Source: Chloroflexi bacterium UBA6019 (GTDB lineage Bacteria; Chloroflexota; Dormibacteria; Dormibacterales; Dormibacteraceae). From it: a stretch of DNA of 27,323 nt. Location of the stretch: the NCBI GenBank assembly GCA_002427995.1, contig DIZV01000011.1, positions 2,003 through 29,325 on the forward strand, written 5' to 3'. Made by a program: the position numbers and the translations under genes. Under the pieces are notes generated by a model that was given only the letters and a program-made list of their open reading frames with translations, made no database searches and was not told the origin of the DNA. Of this stretch, positions 7,293 to 14,598 are shown in pieces (position 1 is the stretch's first letter; each line of letters starts with the position of its first letter).

Positions 7293-8093
7293 ATGCCAGC
7301 AGTCGACACCCGCCTTCGATTTGTCGCCGTGGACTGGTCGGGAAGCCTGTCCGGCGGCGGCTCCCAGATCTGGCTGGCGGCGGTCGAGGAAGGCGCGCTG
7401 ATCAGGCTGGAAGGCCGGATGACAAGAAATGGCGTCCTTGCCACCCTGCTGGGCTGGAAGGAGGCCGGAGTGCCTCTTCTCGTGGGCCTTGACTTCGGCT
7501 TCTCAGTCCCGGCCTGGTTCCTGGCCGATTGCGGCTGCCGAACCGCGCCTGAGTTCTGGTTGGTCGCGGACCGCCGCGGCGAGGGCTGGCTGGCCGACTG
7601 CCCGCCTCCTTTCTGGGGAAGGCCGGGCAGGCGACGAGGCGACGAGGTTCAGTTTCGGAGGACAGAGCTCGAGTGCGGCGCCGCGCCCAAATCGGTGTTC
7701 CAGGTTGGGGGGGCAGGCGGGGTGGGCACGGGCTCGATCCGAGGGATGCCCTTTCTCACCGAGCTCCGGTCGGCCGGTTTTGCGATCTGGCCGTTCGACG
7801 CACCCACCGGCGCCACTGTGCTCGAAATCTACCCGCGGTTGATGTCCGGGCCGGGACCGAAGCGGCGCGCTGCCTGGTGCCGGGCTTACCTCGACGTCCT
7901 CGACTGGCCGGCGGACCTCGGGCAGCGCGCGGCCGCCGCCTCGCGGGAGGACTCTTTCGACGCCGCCGTCTCCGCCCTCCGGCTATGGGAGGCGCGAGAC
8001 GAGCTGGCCGCGCTCAGCCGCAGCGAGGACGCGGTCGATCTCGGCGAGGGAAGGATCTGGCATCCGGCGATGACCATCTCCCGGGTCTGTTAG
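7293..8093 (+). CDS. DUF429-like protein, predicted RNase H-fold
   Basis: A 266-residue protein. The opening strand FVAVDWSGSL (Asp14) and the later LLVGLDFGFSVPAWF (Asp67) are the acidic strand ends of an RNase H-like fold as in DUF429. The middle and C-terminal part contains PFWGRPG, PKSVFQVGGAGGVGTGSIRGMPFL and VLEIYPRLM, with EDSFDAAVSALRLWE near the end (further conserved acidic residues). This is a well-populated family of uncharacterised bacterial proteins; a nuclease role is predicted, not shown. It starts at ATG 7293, 22 bp after the MetE-like gene, and its stop overlaps the nitroreductase stop on the opposite strand. Confidence 0.78.
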   Translation: MPAVDTRLRFVAVDWSGSLSGGGSQIWLAAVEEGALIRLEGRMTRNGVLATLLGWKEAGVPLLVGLDFGFSVPAWFLADCGCRTAPEFWLVADRRGEGWLADCPPPFWGRPGRRRGDEVQFRRTELECGAAPKSVFQVGGAGGVGTGSIRGMPFLTELRSAGFAIWPFDAPTGATVLEIYPRLMSGPGPKRRAAWCRAYLDVLDWPADLGQRAAAASREDSFDAAVSALRLWEARDELAALSRSEDAVDLGEGRIWHPAMTISRVC

Positions 8094-8602
8094 GAGCGGC
8101 CGGCGATTCGGATCACCTCGCCGGTTGGCCGGCGGCGCCGACCGCGCCTGGCGCCCTCGGCCGCGAAACCCAATGAGATGGTCGTCCGGACGGTTCGATC
8201 CGCCGGGAGGCCGAGGAGCTGCTTCGCCTCCTCACCACCCCTGCCGCGGAGCCAGCCGATGCAACTGGAGATGCCGTGGGCATGAGCGGCGAGCATGATC
8301 CGCTCGGCGATCCGTCCCTCGTCGAAGGCATTGAGCTCGTCGCGCTCCATCCAGGTCGCGATGACGGCGCCGGCCGCCGCGCCAGCCAGGTGCTTGGCGT
8401 ATCCCTCGGTACCGGCCAGCCTCTGCAGAAGGTCCCGATCCTCGACCCAGAGAACCTCGAATTGCTGGCGGTTGCTGGCGTTGCCCGACCAGCGGACGAC
8501 CTCGAAGATATCGTCCCTGGCCTGCCGGGGAATTGGCCGGTCGGCGAACTGCCGGACCGCGCTGAGGCTGCGGATGAGAGCGATCGATTCGGGACTGGTC
8601 AT
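8090..8602 (-). CDS. Nitroreductase-family flavoprotein
   Basis: A 170-residue FMN-binding oxidoreductase. The N-terminal helix and phosphate-binding arginines (IRSLSAVRQFADRPIP), the WSGNASNRQQFEV segment that contacts FMN, the helix ERIMLAAHAHGISSCIGWL and the strand TTISLGFAA are all in nitroreductase order. These enzymes use NAD(P)H to reduce nitro groups, quinones or enones, usually as dimers. It is a little shorter than average at the C-terminus, where a basic stretch (GARRGRRRRPTGE) is found. It starts at ATG 8600-8602 and may be co-transcribed with the small gene upstream. Confidence 0.87.
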   Translation of the reverse strand: MTSPESIALIRSLSAVRQFADRPIPRQARDDIFEVVRWSGNASNRQQFEVLWVEDRDLLQRLAGTEGYAKHLAGAAAGAVIATWMERDELNAFDEGRIAERIMLAAHAHGISSCIGWLRGRGGEEAKQLLGLPADRTVRTTISLGFAAEGARRGRRRRPTGEVIRIAGRS

Positions 8603-8662
8603 GACGCGATTGTCCGTCGTCGCAAGCCGACGCGGCTTCGACGATCGCGCGGGAACCCCGGT

Positions 8663-8860
8663 TTATTCGGAGAGAAAGCCCTTGAGCGCCGCGGTGATCT
8701 CGGCCAAACTCGCCTCGATCCGCTTCAAGTCGGCCGAGTGGTCACGACCCTCGTCCGACCTGCCCGCCGCGTCACTCACCTGGGTCAGGACGCGGGCGAT
8801 CCGGCCGAATTCCTCGGCGATTTCGCGCAGCGGCTCCTCGTCCATCCGGCTGACTGGCAT
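8663..8860 (-). CDS. Small helical (coiled-coil) protein, unknown
   Basis: A 65-residue, mostly helical, acidic protein (PLREIAEEFGRIARVLTQV ... LKRIEASLAEITAALKGFL) with heptad-like spacing of hydrophobic residues, suggesting a short coiled-coil dimer. It lies 60 bp upstream of the nitroreductase gene in the same direction and is divergent from the cyclase/NTPase gene. TACTTT lies 9 nt before the ATG at 8858-8860, so the transcript may have almost no leader. An alternative ATG is at codon 6. The function is unknown. Confidence 0.55.
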   Translation of the reverse strand: MPVSRMDEEPLREIAEEFGRIARVLTQVSDAAGRSDEGRDHSADLKRIEASLAEITAALKGFLSE

Positions 8861-8917
8861 AGCGGGCGGAAAGTAGCACAGGAATCGGCACTTGTGTCAT
8901 TCGGCTGGTGATCTATC

Positions 8918-11509
8918 CTGCGAGGTCAAACGAGACGCAATCCGCCGGAGGGGACGGTCACCTTCCTTCTCACCGACATCGAGGGCTCGACCCGCCGCTG
9001 GGAGTCGAACCCGGCGGCGATGCGCGCGGCCATGGCGATTCACGACGAACTGGTCCGCACCGCCATCCGAGAGCACCGCGGCCACCTCGTCGAGATGGGC
9101 CGAGAGGGGGACTCGGTCCTGGCCGTCTTCCCCTGGGCGGCGGACGCGGTCACCGCCGCCGCGACGATCCAGCGCCAGTTCCGCCGCCAGGACTGGCCGG
9201 TCGGAGCCGAGCTGCGGATCCGGATCGCCGTTCACACCGGCGAGGCCGAGCTGCGGGACGGCCACTACTACGGCCAGGCGGTGTACCGGTGCGCGCGCCT
9301 GCTGGCGGCGGGCAACGGAGGACAGGTGCTGCTCTCGCTCTCGGCGCGCCAGGTGGCGGTCGACTCGCTGCCCGATGGCGTCTCACTGATCGACCAGGGC
9401 GAGCACCGCCTGAAGGACCTCGTCCGGCCGGAGCGGATCTACCAGCTGGCGGACGAGCACGCGCCGCCCGACCTGCGGCCGATCCGGTCGCTCGACCGCC
9501 GTCTCACCAACCTGCCGACCCAACTGACCGAGCTGATCGGGCGGGAGCGGGCGCTCGCCGACCTAGCCGAGGCGCGGACCAAGGCTCGTTTGATCACTCT
9601 CACCGGAGCCGGTGGCTCCGGCAAGACGCGCCTCGCCCTCGAGCTCGCCGCCGGTGCCGAGGAGCCCGACGGCGTCTGGCTGATCGAGCTCGGGTCGCTC
9701 TCCGACCACGCCTCGGTGGTCTCGGCGGTGGGGCGGGTTCTCGGACTGGTCGAGCACCCCGGCCGGAGCGGCACCGAGTCGGCGGTCGACCAGCTCTCCG
9801 GGCGCGAGCTGCTGCTGGTTCTCGACAACTGCGAGCACCTGGTCACCGCGGTGGCAGAGCTGGTGGAGAAATTGCTCGAGGGATGCCCCGCACTCCGGGT
9901 CCTCGCCACCAGCCGGGAGCCGCTCGGACTCCCGGGGGAGGTGACCTGGCCGGTCCCGGCGCTGCGGGAGGAAGACGCCGCGGCGCTCTTCCTGCGACGA
10001 GCACGCGAACACCGACCCGACCTGCCCGATGACGAGGGGGCCCGTCGGCTGGCAGCCCAGGTCTGCGCGAGGCTCGACTGCCTGCCCCTGGCACTCGAGC
10101 TGGCGGCCGCGCAGGCGGACGCCCTCTCACTCCCCGCGATCGTCGCCCGCCTCGAGGACCGCTTCGTGCTGCTCAGCCGCGGCTCACGCACCGCTCCCGC
10201 GCGACAGCAGACTCTGCGCTCGACGGTCGAATGGAGCCATAACCTCCTCGCTTCCGACGAGCGGCTGCTGCTTCGCCGGCTTTCGGTCTTCACGGGAACC
10301 TTCGACCTCGCCGCGGCCGAGGCAGTCGGTGCTGGGGGCGAGTTGGCGCTGGCCGCGGTGGTCCCCTTCCTGGCGCTGTTGGTGCGGAAATCCCTGCTCG
10401 TTCCGACCGAGTCGCGTTACCAGATGCACGAGACGATCCGAGAATTCGCCCGCGAGAAGCTGGAGGAGTCCGGAGAAGCGCCCGACGTCCAGGGGCGTCT
10501 CGCTCTCTACCTTCTGGATCGAATCGAGCGGCGCATTCCCGGACGGAGCGCCGAGTGGCTGGACGAGGTCGAGGTGGAGCACGGCAACCTGCAGTCGGCC
10601 CTGGCCTGGGCGACTGAGACAAACCCGCCCCTCGCGTTGCGATTGGCCCACCGCGCCTTCGACTTCTGGAACGTGCGCGGCCATGTCGCCGAGGGCCGAG
10701 CGGCGGTGGAGGCAGCCCTGGCGGCGGCCCCCGACTCCGGCGCCGATTCGGCTCAGTGCCGGATCGACTCCGCGGCGTTCGCCTACCTCCAGGGAGAGGC
10801 GCCCGAGGCGCTGCTGCGTCTTGGGCGCGCGCTGGCCGCCGGTCAGTCGGCGGGAGATGACCGAGTCACCGGTCGCGCCCTCTTCATGACAGGGCTGGTC
10901 GAGGCCGCCACCGGTGCTCCGGTCCGCGCCGAGGCCCACCTGGAGGAGGCGCTCTCCCTCTGGCAGACCATGGGCGATGGCCGGATGGAGGCGGAGGTCC
11001 TGCACCAGATGGGGCTGCTGGCCGGGAGCCGGGGTGACCTGGCAGCCGCCGAGCAGCTCTTCGCCCGAAGCCTTGAACTGCGGCACCGCGCCGGTCACGA
11101 CGACGAGGCGCACATCACCCTGACTTTCCTGGCTGCGGTGCGGGTTGCGGGCGGCGGCATTGAGGGCGCCCGATCGGCCATCCGGCAAAGCCTGGAGTCC
11201 GGCCTTCGACTGGGCGACCGCCGCGCGGCGTGGACGCTTGACGTCTGTTCCTGGATCGCGGCCGCAGACTCCAACCCGGCTCGCGCGCTCACGCTGGCGG
11301 GTGCCGCCGCGCGGATGCACGAGGTCGCCGGGTCCAAGCCCACGCCGGCCTGGCTTGCGCTGACCGATTCCTTCCTCAGAGCTGGACGGGCCGGACTCCC
11401 GCCGACCGAGTCGGCCCTGGCCTGGGAGAGCGGCGCGGTTCTCTCCTACCTCGAAGCGATCGCTTACGGGCTCGAAGCGCCGGGCGGTGCAGGGGGCGCC
11501 GAGGACTGA
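8918..11509 (+). CDS. Class III nucleotide cyclase - STAND-type NTPase - TPR regulator
   Basis: A signalling protein of about 860 residues. Residues 10-170 form a class III adenylate/guanylate cyclase domain (GTVTFLLTDIEGSTRRWE with a metal-binding Asp, REGDSVLAVFPWAADAV, RIAVHTGEAELRDGHYYGQAV). Next is an NB-ARC-like NTPase with Walker A GAGGSGKTR (about 230-238), Walker B LLLVLDNCEHL (Asp303) and ATSREPL. A winged-helix segment follows (RLSVFTGTFDLAAAEAV), then TPR-like helical repeats to the end. No LuxR DNA-binding domain is present. The family is common in actinobacteria and Chloroflexota. The start is a problem: an in-frame TGA is at 8909-8911, and between it and the conserved cyclase motif there is no ATG, GTG or TTG. 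CTG 8918 is the best codon; the next ATG (9020) would cut away the metal-binding TDIEGST. Confidence 0.88.
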   Translation: MRGQTRRNPPEGTVTFLLTDIEGSTRRWESNPAAMRAAMAIHDELVRTAIREHRGHLVEMGREGDSVLAVFPWAADAVTAAATIQRQFRRQDWPVGAELRIRIAVHTGEAELRDGHYYGQAVYRCARLLAAGNGGQVLLSLSARQVAVDSLPDGVSLIDQGEHRLKDLVRPERIYQLADEHAPPDLRPIRSLDRRLTNLPTQLTELIGRERALADLAEARTKARLITLTGAGGSGKTRLALELAAGAEEPDGVWLIELGSLSDHASVVSAVGRVLGLVEHPGRSGTESAVDQLSGRELLLVLDNCEHLVTAVAELVEKLLEGCPALRVLATSREPLGLPGEVTWPVPALREEDAAALFLRRAREHRPDLPDDEGARRLAAQVCARLDCLPLALELAAAQADALSLPAIVARLEDRFVLLSRGSRTAPARQQTLRSTVEWSHNLLASDERLLLRRLSVFTGTFDLAAAEAVGAGGELALAAVVPFLALLVRKSLLVPTESRYQMHETIREFAREKLEESGEAPDVQGRLALYLLDRIERRIPGRSAEWLDEVEVEHGNLQSALAWATETNPPLALRLAHRAFDFWNVRGHVAEGRAAVEAALAAAPDSGADSAQCRIDSAAFAYLQGEAPEALLRLGRALAAGQSAGDDRVTGRALFMTGLVEAATGAPVRAEAHLEEALSLWQTMGDGRMEAEVLHQMGLLAGSRGDLAAAEQLFARSLELRHRAGHDDEAHITLTFLAAVRVAGGGIEGARSAIRQSLESGLRLGDRRAAWTLDVCSWIAAADSNPARALTLAGAAARMHEVAGSKPTPAWLALTDSFLRAGRAGLPPTESALAWESGAVLSYLEAIAYGLEAPGGAGGAED

Positions 11510-12238
11510 CTAGCTGGTGAGGGCCTCGCCTTCGATGCCCAGAAAGTGGGCCTCGACGACCAGGCGGTCGGCGTAGGTGTTTCGCTTGTCGTTGAACTGC
11601 CCGGTGCAGGTGATGAGAGAGAGTCGGGCCGGGCCATAAGGGTCGAAGAGACCGGTGGGATGAGCACGCGCCGGCCAGCTCCTCACCGAGTCAACCATGA
11701 AGTCGCGCCGGCTCCCGTCCGCGAGGACGACCACGATCTTGTCGCCCGGGCGAAACTTCACCAGCTTTGCGAAAACGAGGGGCTGGTCGGGGTAACCGGC
11801 GTGACCGTCGATGACGGCGTCGCCGGGATCCCCGGGAACCGGGCCGCCGTTGTACCAGCCGACGTCGAAGTAATTGCGCGGGACAGCCATCGCGCCGGAG
11901 CGGTCAAGCCCGACCGACTCCACGCGAGGATGGAGGTTCAGGGAGGAGATGAGCACCTGCACCGGCGCGGCGGTCGGTGCCCGCAGGGCAAAGGTTGGCG
12001 TAAGGGGCTTGGTGCGCGAAGGGGCCATGTCGTCGGCGGCACGATCACCGGAAGCACGCTCCGAGCCGGCGCTGGAACCGATCGCCAGGGCCGTATCGCG
12101 CTCCGGGTCGGTCGGAGGACCGGCTGGCCAGGCCAGAGCAAGCGCCGCCAGCAGCAGCAGCGCCAGAGCGACCTCGGCGAGAAGCTGGCCGGGTACCCGA
12201 CCGCGCCGGCCTGCAGACGGGCGCGAGCTCGGCGCCAT
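11510..12238 (-). CDS. Class E/F-like sortase
   Basis: A 242-residue membrane-anchored transpeptidase. A signal-anchor helix (about residues 19-38, LLAEVALALLLLAALALAWP) precedes a low-complexity stalk. The catalytic domain has His146 in VIDGHAGYP, Cys211 in LSLITCTGQF and Arg225 in TYADRLVVEA, the sortase triad. The short domain and DGH context fit class F/E enzymes of high-GC Gram-positives and Chloroflexota. It lies 7 nt downstream of the DUF3494 protein, whose C-terminus has the layout of a sorting signal, so this is likely a dedicated enzyme-substrate pair. Its stop codon abuts that of the cyclase gene with no gap. Confidence 0.9.
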   Translation of the reverse strand: MAPSSRPSAGRRGRVPGQLLAEVALALLLLAALALAWPAGPPTDPERDTALAIGSSAGSERASGDRAADDMAPSRTKPLTPTFALRAPTAAPVQVLISSLNLHPRVESVGLDRSGAMAVPRNYFDVGWYNGGPVPGDPGDAVIDGHAGYPDQPLVFAKLVKFRPGDKIVVVLADGSRRDFMVDSVRSWPARAHPTGLFDPYGPARLSLITCTGQFNDKRNTYADRLVVEAHFLGIEGEALTS

Positions 12239-12245
12239 ACCCGCC

Positions 12246-13091
12246 CTAGGCGGTACGGCGTCGTGCTCGAACGCTGAAGCCCAACAGCAGGGCGCCGAGG
12301 CCGCCGGCGATGCCGATCAGAATCAGCGACCAGGGAGTCCCTCCGCGCAGCGCATCGGGGACACCGGTGTTCCCAACCCCGACGGTCGGCAGCCCGGAGC
12401 AGAGGGCGGCAGGCCTCGTGATCGTGTTCGTGTCGAGCGTCACGGCACTGGTCCGTGCCAGGGCTCGCCCGATCAGGGTCGCCCCGGTCGTCATGGTGAT
12501 GCTGGCCAGCGCCATCACCGTCCCTTGAAAGCTGGTGGCGGTGCCGAAGGTCGCCGAGCTGGTGACCTGCCAGTAGACGCCGCACGCCTGGGCGCCGTTG
12601 GTCAGGAGAACGCTTGACCCGCTCGCCGTGGTAAGGGTGCTCCCGATCTGGAATACATAGATACCAAAGCCGCTGAGAGTGAGCGGTCCAGTCAGCTGCG
12701 CCGATGATGAGAAGCGATACGTGCCGGGAGTCAGGTTCTTGCCCCCGAGGTTCTGGCCGGTGAGATCGACGAAGGGCGTCTGGTTAGCCGCATCGTTGTA
12801 GGCGGTCACCAGGTCGTTCTTGGCCTGGAGGGCAACCGCGTCGGCATAGTGGGTCCCGCCGTTGATGATCCCGGGCGGGAAACCAGTCACCGACGACGAA
12901 CCGTTGGGGCTAATTCCAACGTCGCCATTGATCGTGGTGGCACCGGTGTTGGTGATGGTTGAGCCAGCGAGGACGGCGAAGCTCGTGGCAGTCCCCAGCC
13001 GGGGCTGGGCGGCCGCGAGCGCCCCGATGGGCCAGGCCGCCGCGAGGGCGACGATGAGGAGGATCGAAAGTGAGGTGAGTTTTCGTCGCAT
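12246..13091 (-). CDS. DUF3494 ice-binding-like surface protein with C-terminal anchor
   Basis: A 281-residue secreted protein. The signal peptide is MRRKLTSLSILLIVALAAAW..GALA. It is followed by a DUF3494 beta-helix domain (SFAVLAGSTITNTGATTINGD, GISPNG, TGFPPG, LTGQNLGGKNLTPGTYRF, GVYWQVTSSATFGTATSFQG). The end (residues 233-281) has GLPTVGVGNTGVP, a hydrophobic helix and a basic RARRR tail, the layout of a sortase sorting signal. DUF3494 proteins include ice-binding adhesins; many members from warm habitats act in adhesion with no ice role known. Start ATG 13091 is chosen for the signal peptide; the open frame runs further upstream without homology. The sortase follows directly. Confidence 0.9.
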   Translation of the reverse strand: MRRKLTSLSILLIVALAAAWPIGALAAAQPRLGTATSFAVLAGSTITNTGATTINGDVGISPNGSSSVTGFPPGIINGGTHYADAVALQAKNDLVTAYNDAANQTPFVDLTGQNLGGKNLTPGTYRFSSSAQLTGPLTLSGFGIYVFQIGSTLTTASGSSVLLTNGAQACGVYWQVTSSATFGTATSFQGTVMALASITMTTGATLIGRALARTSAVTLDTNTITRPAALCSGLPTVGVGNTGVPDALRGGTPWSLILIGIAGGLGALLLGFSVRARRRTA

Positions 13092-13099
13092 TTTGCTGG

Positions 13100-13105
13100 A
13101 TCTTA
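13100..13105 (-). promoter_or_regulatory. -10-like hexamer before the DUF3494 gene
   Basis: On the minus strand TAAGAT lies eight bases before the ATG of the ice-binding-like gene. A transcript from it would begin at or within two bases of the start codon, and no ribosome-binding site is present. A matching -35 is not obvious. Confidence 0.35.
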
Positions 13106-13238
13106 ATCGAAGTCGAGTCTTGCGTCCAGAGGGAGACCTGTCAGGAGAAGAGTCGCCGGCACGACGGACATTTAACGAGCGGACCGTGGCGTCGCCGATC
13201 GGCGCCACGGCCCTCTCTGAGGGGGGAGAGCGAAGTTT

Positions 13239-13613
13239 TCAGGAGCCTGCCGGCCGGGAGCCGCGCGGGGCGGTCACGATCCGGATCAGGACGACCACGC
13301 CCCAGCCGATGAGGGCGTACACGACGAGGGCGACCAGCGATCCCGACTCGAAGATGTTGGCGCCGGAGCCGGAATTCGGGAAGATGCCATGGAAGGGCGC
13401 TACCAGGGGAGCGCTCACCCCGTAGAGAAAGTTCACGAAGGACGACTGGGTCGACGCCCCGAGGAGCTTGAGGAAGAAGCGGACCGCGATCAGGACGTCG
13501 ATCACGCCGACGATGAACGCAACCACCGCGGCCGCGCGGAAGTTGTAGCGGCCGGGTTCGACAACGGCGACGGGCACGACGGGCAGCGGGGTTGACGGTC
13601 GCTCGTCTGCCAT
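13239..13613 (-). CDS. YggT-family membrane protein
   Basis: A 124-residue integral membrane protein. After a soluble proline-rich N-terminus come a long hydrophobic helix (AAAVVAFIVGVIDVLIAVRFFLKLLGA), the typical YggT segment (FVNFLYGVSAPLVAPFHGIFP) and a last helix (VVYALIGWGVVVLIRIV). YggT proteins often sit near division or envelope genes; their biochemical role is uncertain. Start ATG 13613 is preferred because the extra upstream codons in the open frame are not family-like. It stands apart from its neighbours, about 130 bp from the receiver gene upstream. Confidence 0.82.
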   Translation of the reverse strand: MADERPSTPLPVVPVAVVEPGRYNFRAAAVVAFIVGVIDVLIAVRFFLKLLGASTQSSFVNFLYGVSAPLVAPFHGIFPNSGSGANIFESGSLVALVVYALIGWGVVVLIRIVTAPRGSRPAGS

Positions 13614-13713
13614 CAGCCGACCGGGGTGTTGCGCACTTCTGAAATCATCGTGATCACCATCGGTCGGTATCCGTAACAAAGTCCGCAACAACGGGGATCG
13701 ATTCGCTTCGCTT

Positions 13714-13735
13714 CGCCGGCGGGCCGCGGCCGGCG
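13714..13735 (-). terminator. GC-rich hairpin after the receiver-like gene
   Basis: CGCCGGC and GCCGGCG form a perfect 7-bp stem with an 8-nt loop, starting 6 nt past the stop codon of the receiver-like gene. There is no run of T after it on that strand, so intrinsic termination would be weak. Palindromic GC sequences are common in such DNA. Confidence 0.3.
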
Positions 13736-13740
13736 CGGGG

Positions 13741-14073
13741 CTACCAGCCGGTCCGGGTCACCACGTTGAGGCCCTTCTGGTTGCGGGCCTCGGGAGCCGC
13801 CGACAGCATCTGGATCGGGATGTGACGGGTGGCGTCGCTTGCCTTGAGGGCCAGCATCAGCTCGGAGGCGTCGATCCGGCCCGTGAGCGAGGCATAGAAG
13901 ATGACGGCGGGAGCAGCCTTCTCGGCGGTCGCCGTGGCGGCCGAGGCGTCGGCGACGGTTACGACCGTGTAGCCGCGGTCCTGCAGGCGCTTGCGGTGGG
14001 TAGCGCCGGACACAGCGTCGGGATCGATCAGGATTGCCACGGCCGAGCGCTTCGAGCGAGTCTGCTGCTCCAT
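13741..14073 (-). CDS. Degenerate response-regulator receiver-like protein
   Basis: A 110-residue protein with a receiver-like alternation of strands and helices. Strand 1 ends in acidic residues (AVAILIDPD), helix 1 is HRKRLQDRGYTVVTV, and strand 3 is AVIFYASLTG. Strand 4 to 5 (IPIQMLSAAPEARNQKG..VVTRTGW) matches the usual TA..D...KALEAGA region in outline. At the end of strand 3, where the phosphorylated Asp should be, there is Ala/Ser, and the conserved Lys of strand 5 is not evident. It is probably a pseudo-receiver that binds a partner without phosphorylation, or a distantly related fold. A good ribosome-binding site (GAGGAGAAGAG) precedes ATG 14073. No output domain. Confidence 0.6.
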   Translation of the reverse strand: MEQQTRSKRSAVAILIDPDAVSGATHRKRLQDRGYTVVTVADASAATATAEKAAPAVIFYASLTGRIDASELMLALKASDATRHIPIQMLSAAPEARNQKGLNVVTRTGW

Positions 14074-14180
14074 ACGGGTCTCTTCTCCTCGTGATTGGTT
14101 GCGGAACGCAGGGTACGGAGGCCGCCCGGCCCCGCCGTGGTGGCGGGGGCGGACGGGTCTCCGGTTCAGGATCGCTGCGA

Positions 14181-14375
14181 CTAGGCCAGGCGGACCATCT
14201 TCGCGCGCGGGCCCTTGGGGCTCGCCTCGATCTCGAAGGTCACCTGCTCGCCACCGTTCAGCGAGTCGAAGTTCTCGACGCCGTCACGGTGGAAGAAGTA
14301 CTCCTTGCCGTCCTCGGCCGCGATGAATCCGAATCCGCGGTCCGATACCAGCTTCTTGATGCTTCCTGTGGGCAT
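14181..14375 (-). CDS. Cold-shock domain protein (CspA family)
   Basis: A 64-residue single cold-shock domain, the usual CspA length. The RNA-binding motifs RNP1 (DRGFGFIAAEDG) and RNP2 (EYFFHRDGVENF) are intact, and the C-terminal strand VTFEIEASPKGPRAKMVRL is typical. It binds single-stranded RNA/DNA and melts RNA structure. Start ATG 14373-14375 is fixed by the family N-terminus (MPTGSIKKL) and a ribosome-binding site AGGAGAG about 8 nt ahead. A long structured leader precedes it, as is usual for cold-shock genes. Confidence 0.93.
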   Translation of the reverse strand: MPTGSIKKLVSDRGFGFIAAEDGKEYFFHRDGVENFDSLNGGEQVTFEIEASPKGPRAKMVRLA

Positions 14376-14389
14376 TGGCGGGGCTCTCC

Positions 14390-14436
14390 TCTTTCTCGAA
14401 CGCGGGCGAACAAGCGGCTGGCCTGTTCGAGAAAGA
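14390..14436 (-). promoter_or_regulatory. Cold-shock gene leader: long stem ending at the ribosome-binding site
   Basis: TCTTTCTCGAAC at 14425-14436 (read on the minus strand) pairs perfectly over 12 bp with GTTCGAGAAAGA at 14390-14401; the loop is 23 nt. The 3' arm of the stem ends where the ribosome-binding site (GGAGAG) begins. Inside the loop a TGTTCG can pair instead with the CGAACA of the 5' arm, giving a smaller, mutually exclusive hairpin. This would be a plausible temperature- or protein-controlled switch in the csp mRNA, or a dyad operator on DNA. Confidence 0.55.
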
Positions 14437-14598
14437 CTTCTGCGACCAACGCAAGATGCGGAGACCTGAGGGTCCCGCTGAAAGTATGTTTCCCGATCCG
14501 GCCCCAAGCGAAACATTACCTTTCAAGGTGGGCGCGCCGACTCGGGTCTTCCATCTCCTGCCCGTAACGGCAGGGCGCCAACCGTCACTGTTGTCGCC

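Noticed and set aside
10184..11320. 378-residue frame antisense to the cyclase/NTPase gene
   Set aside because: Shadow of the TPR-rich coding strand, no family features.
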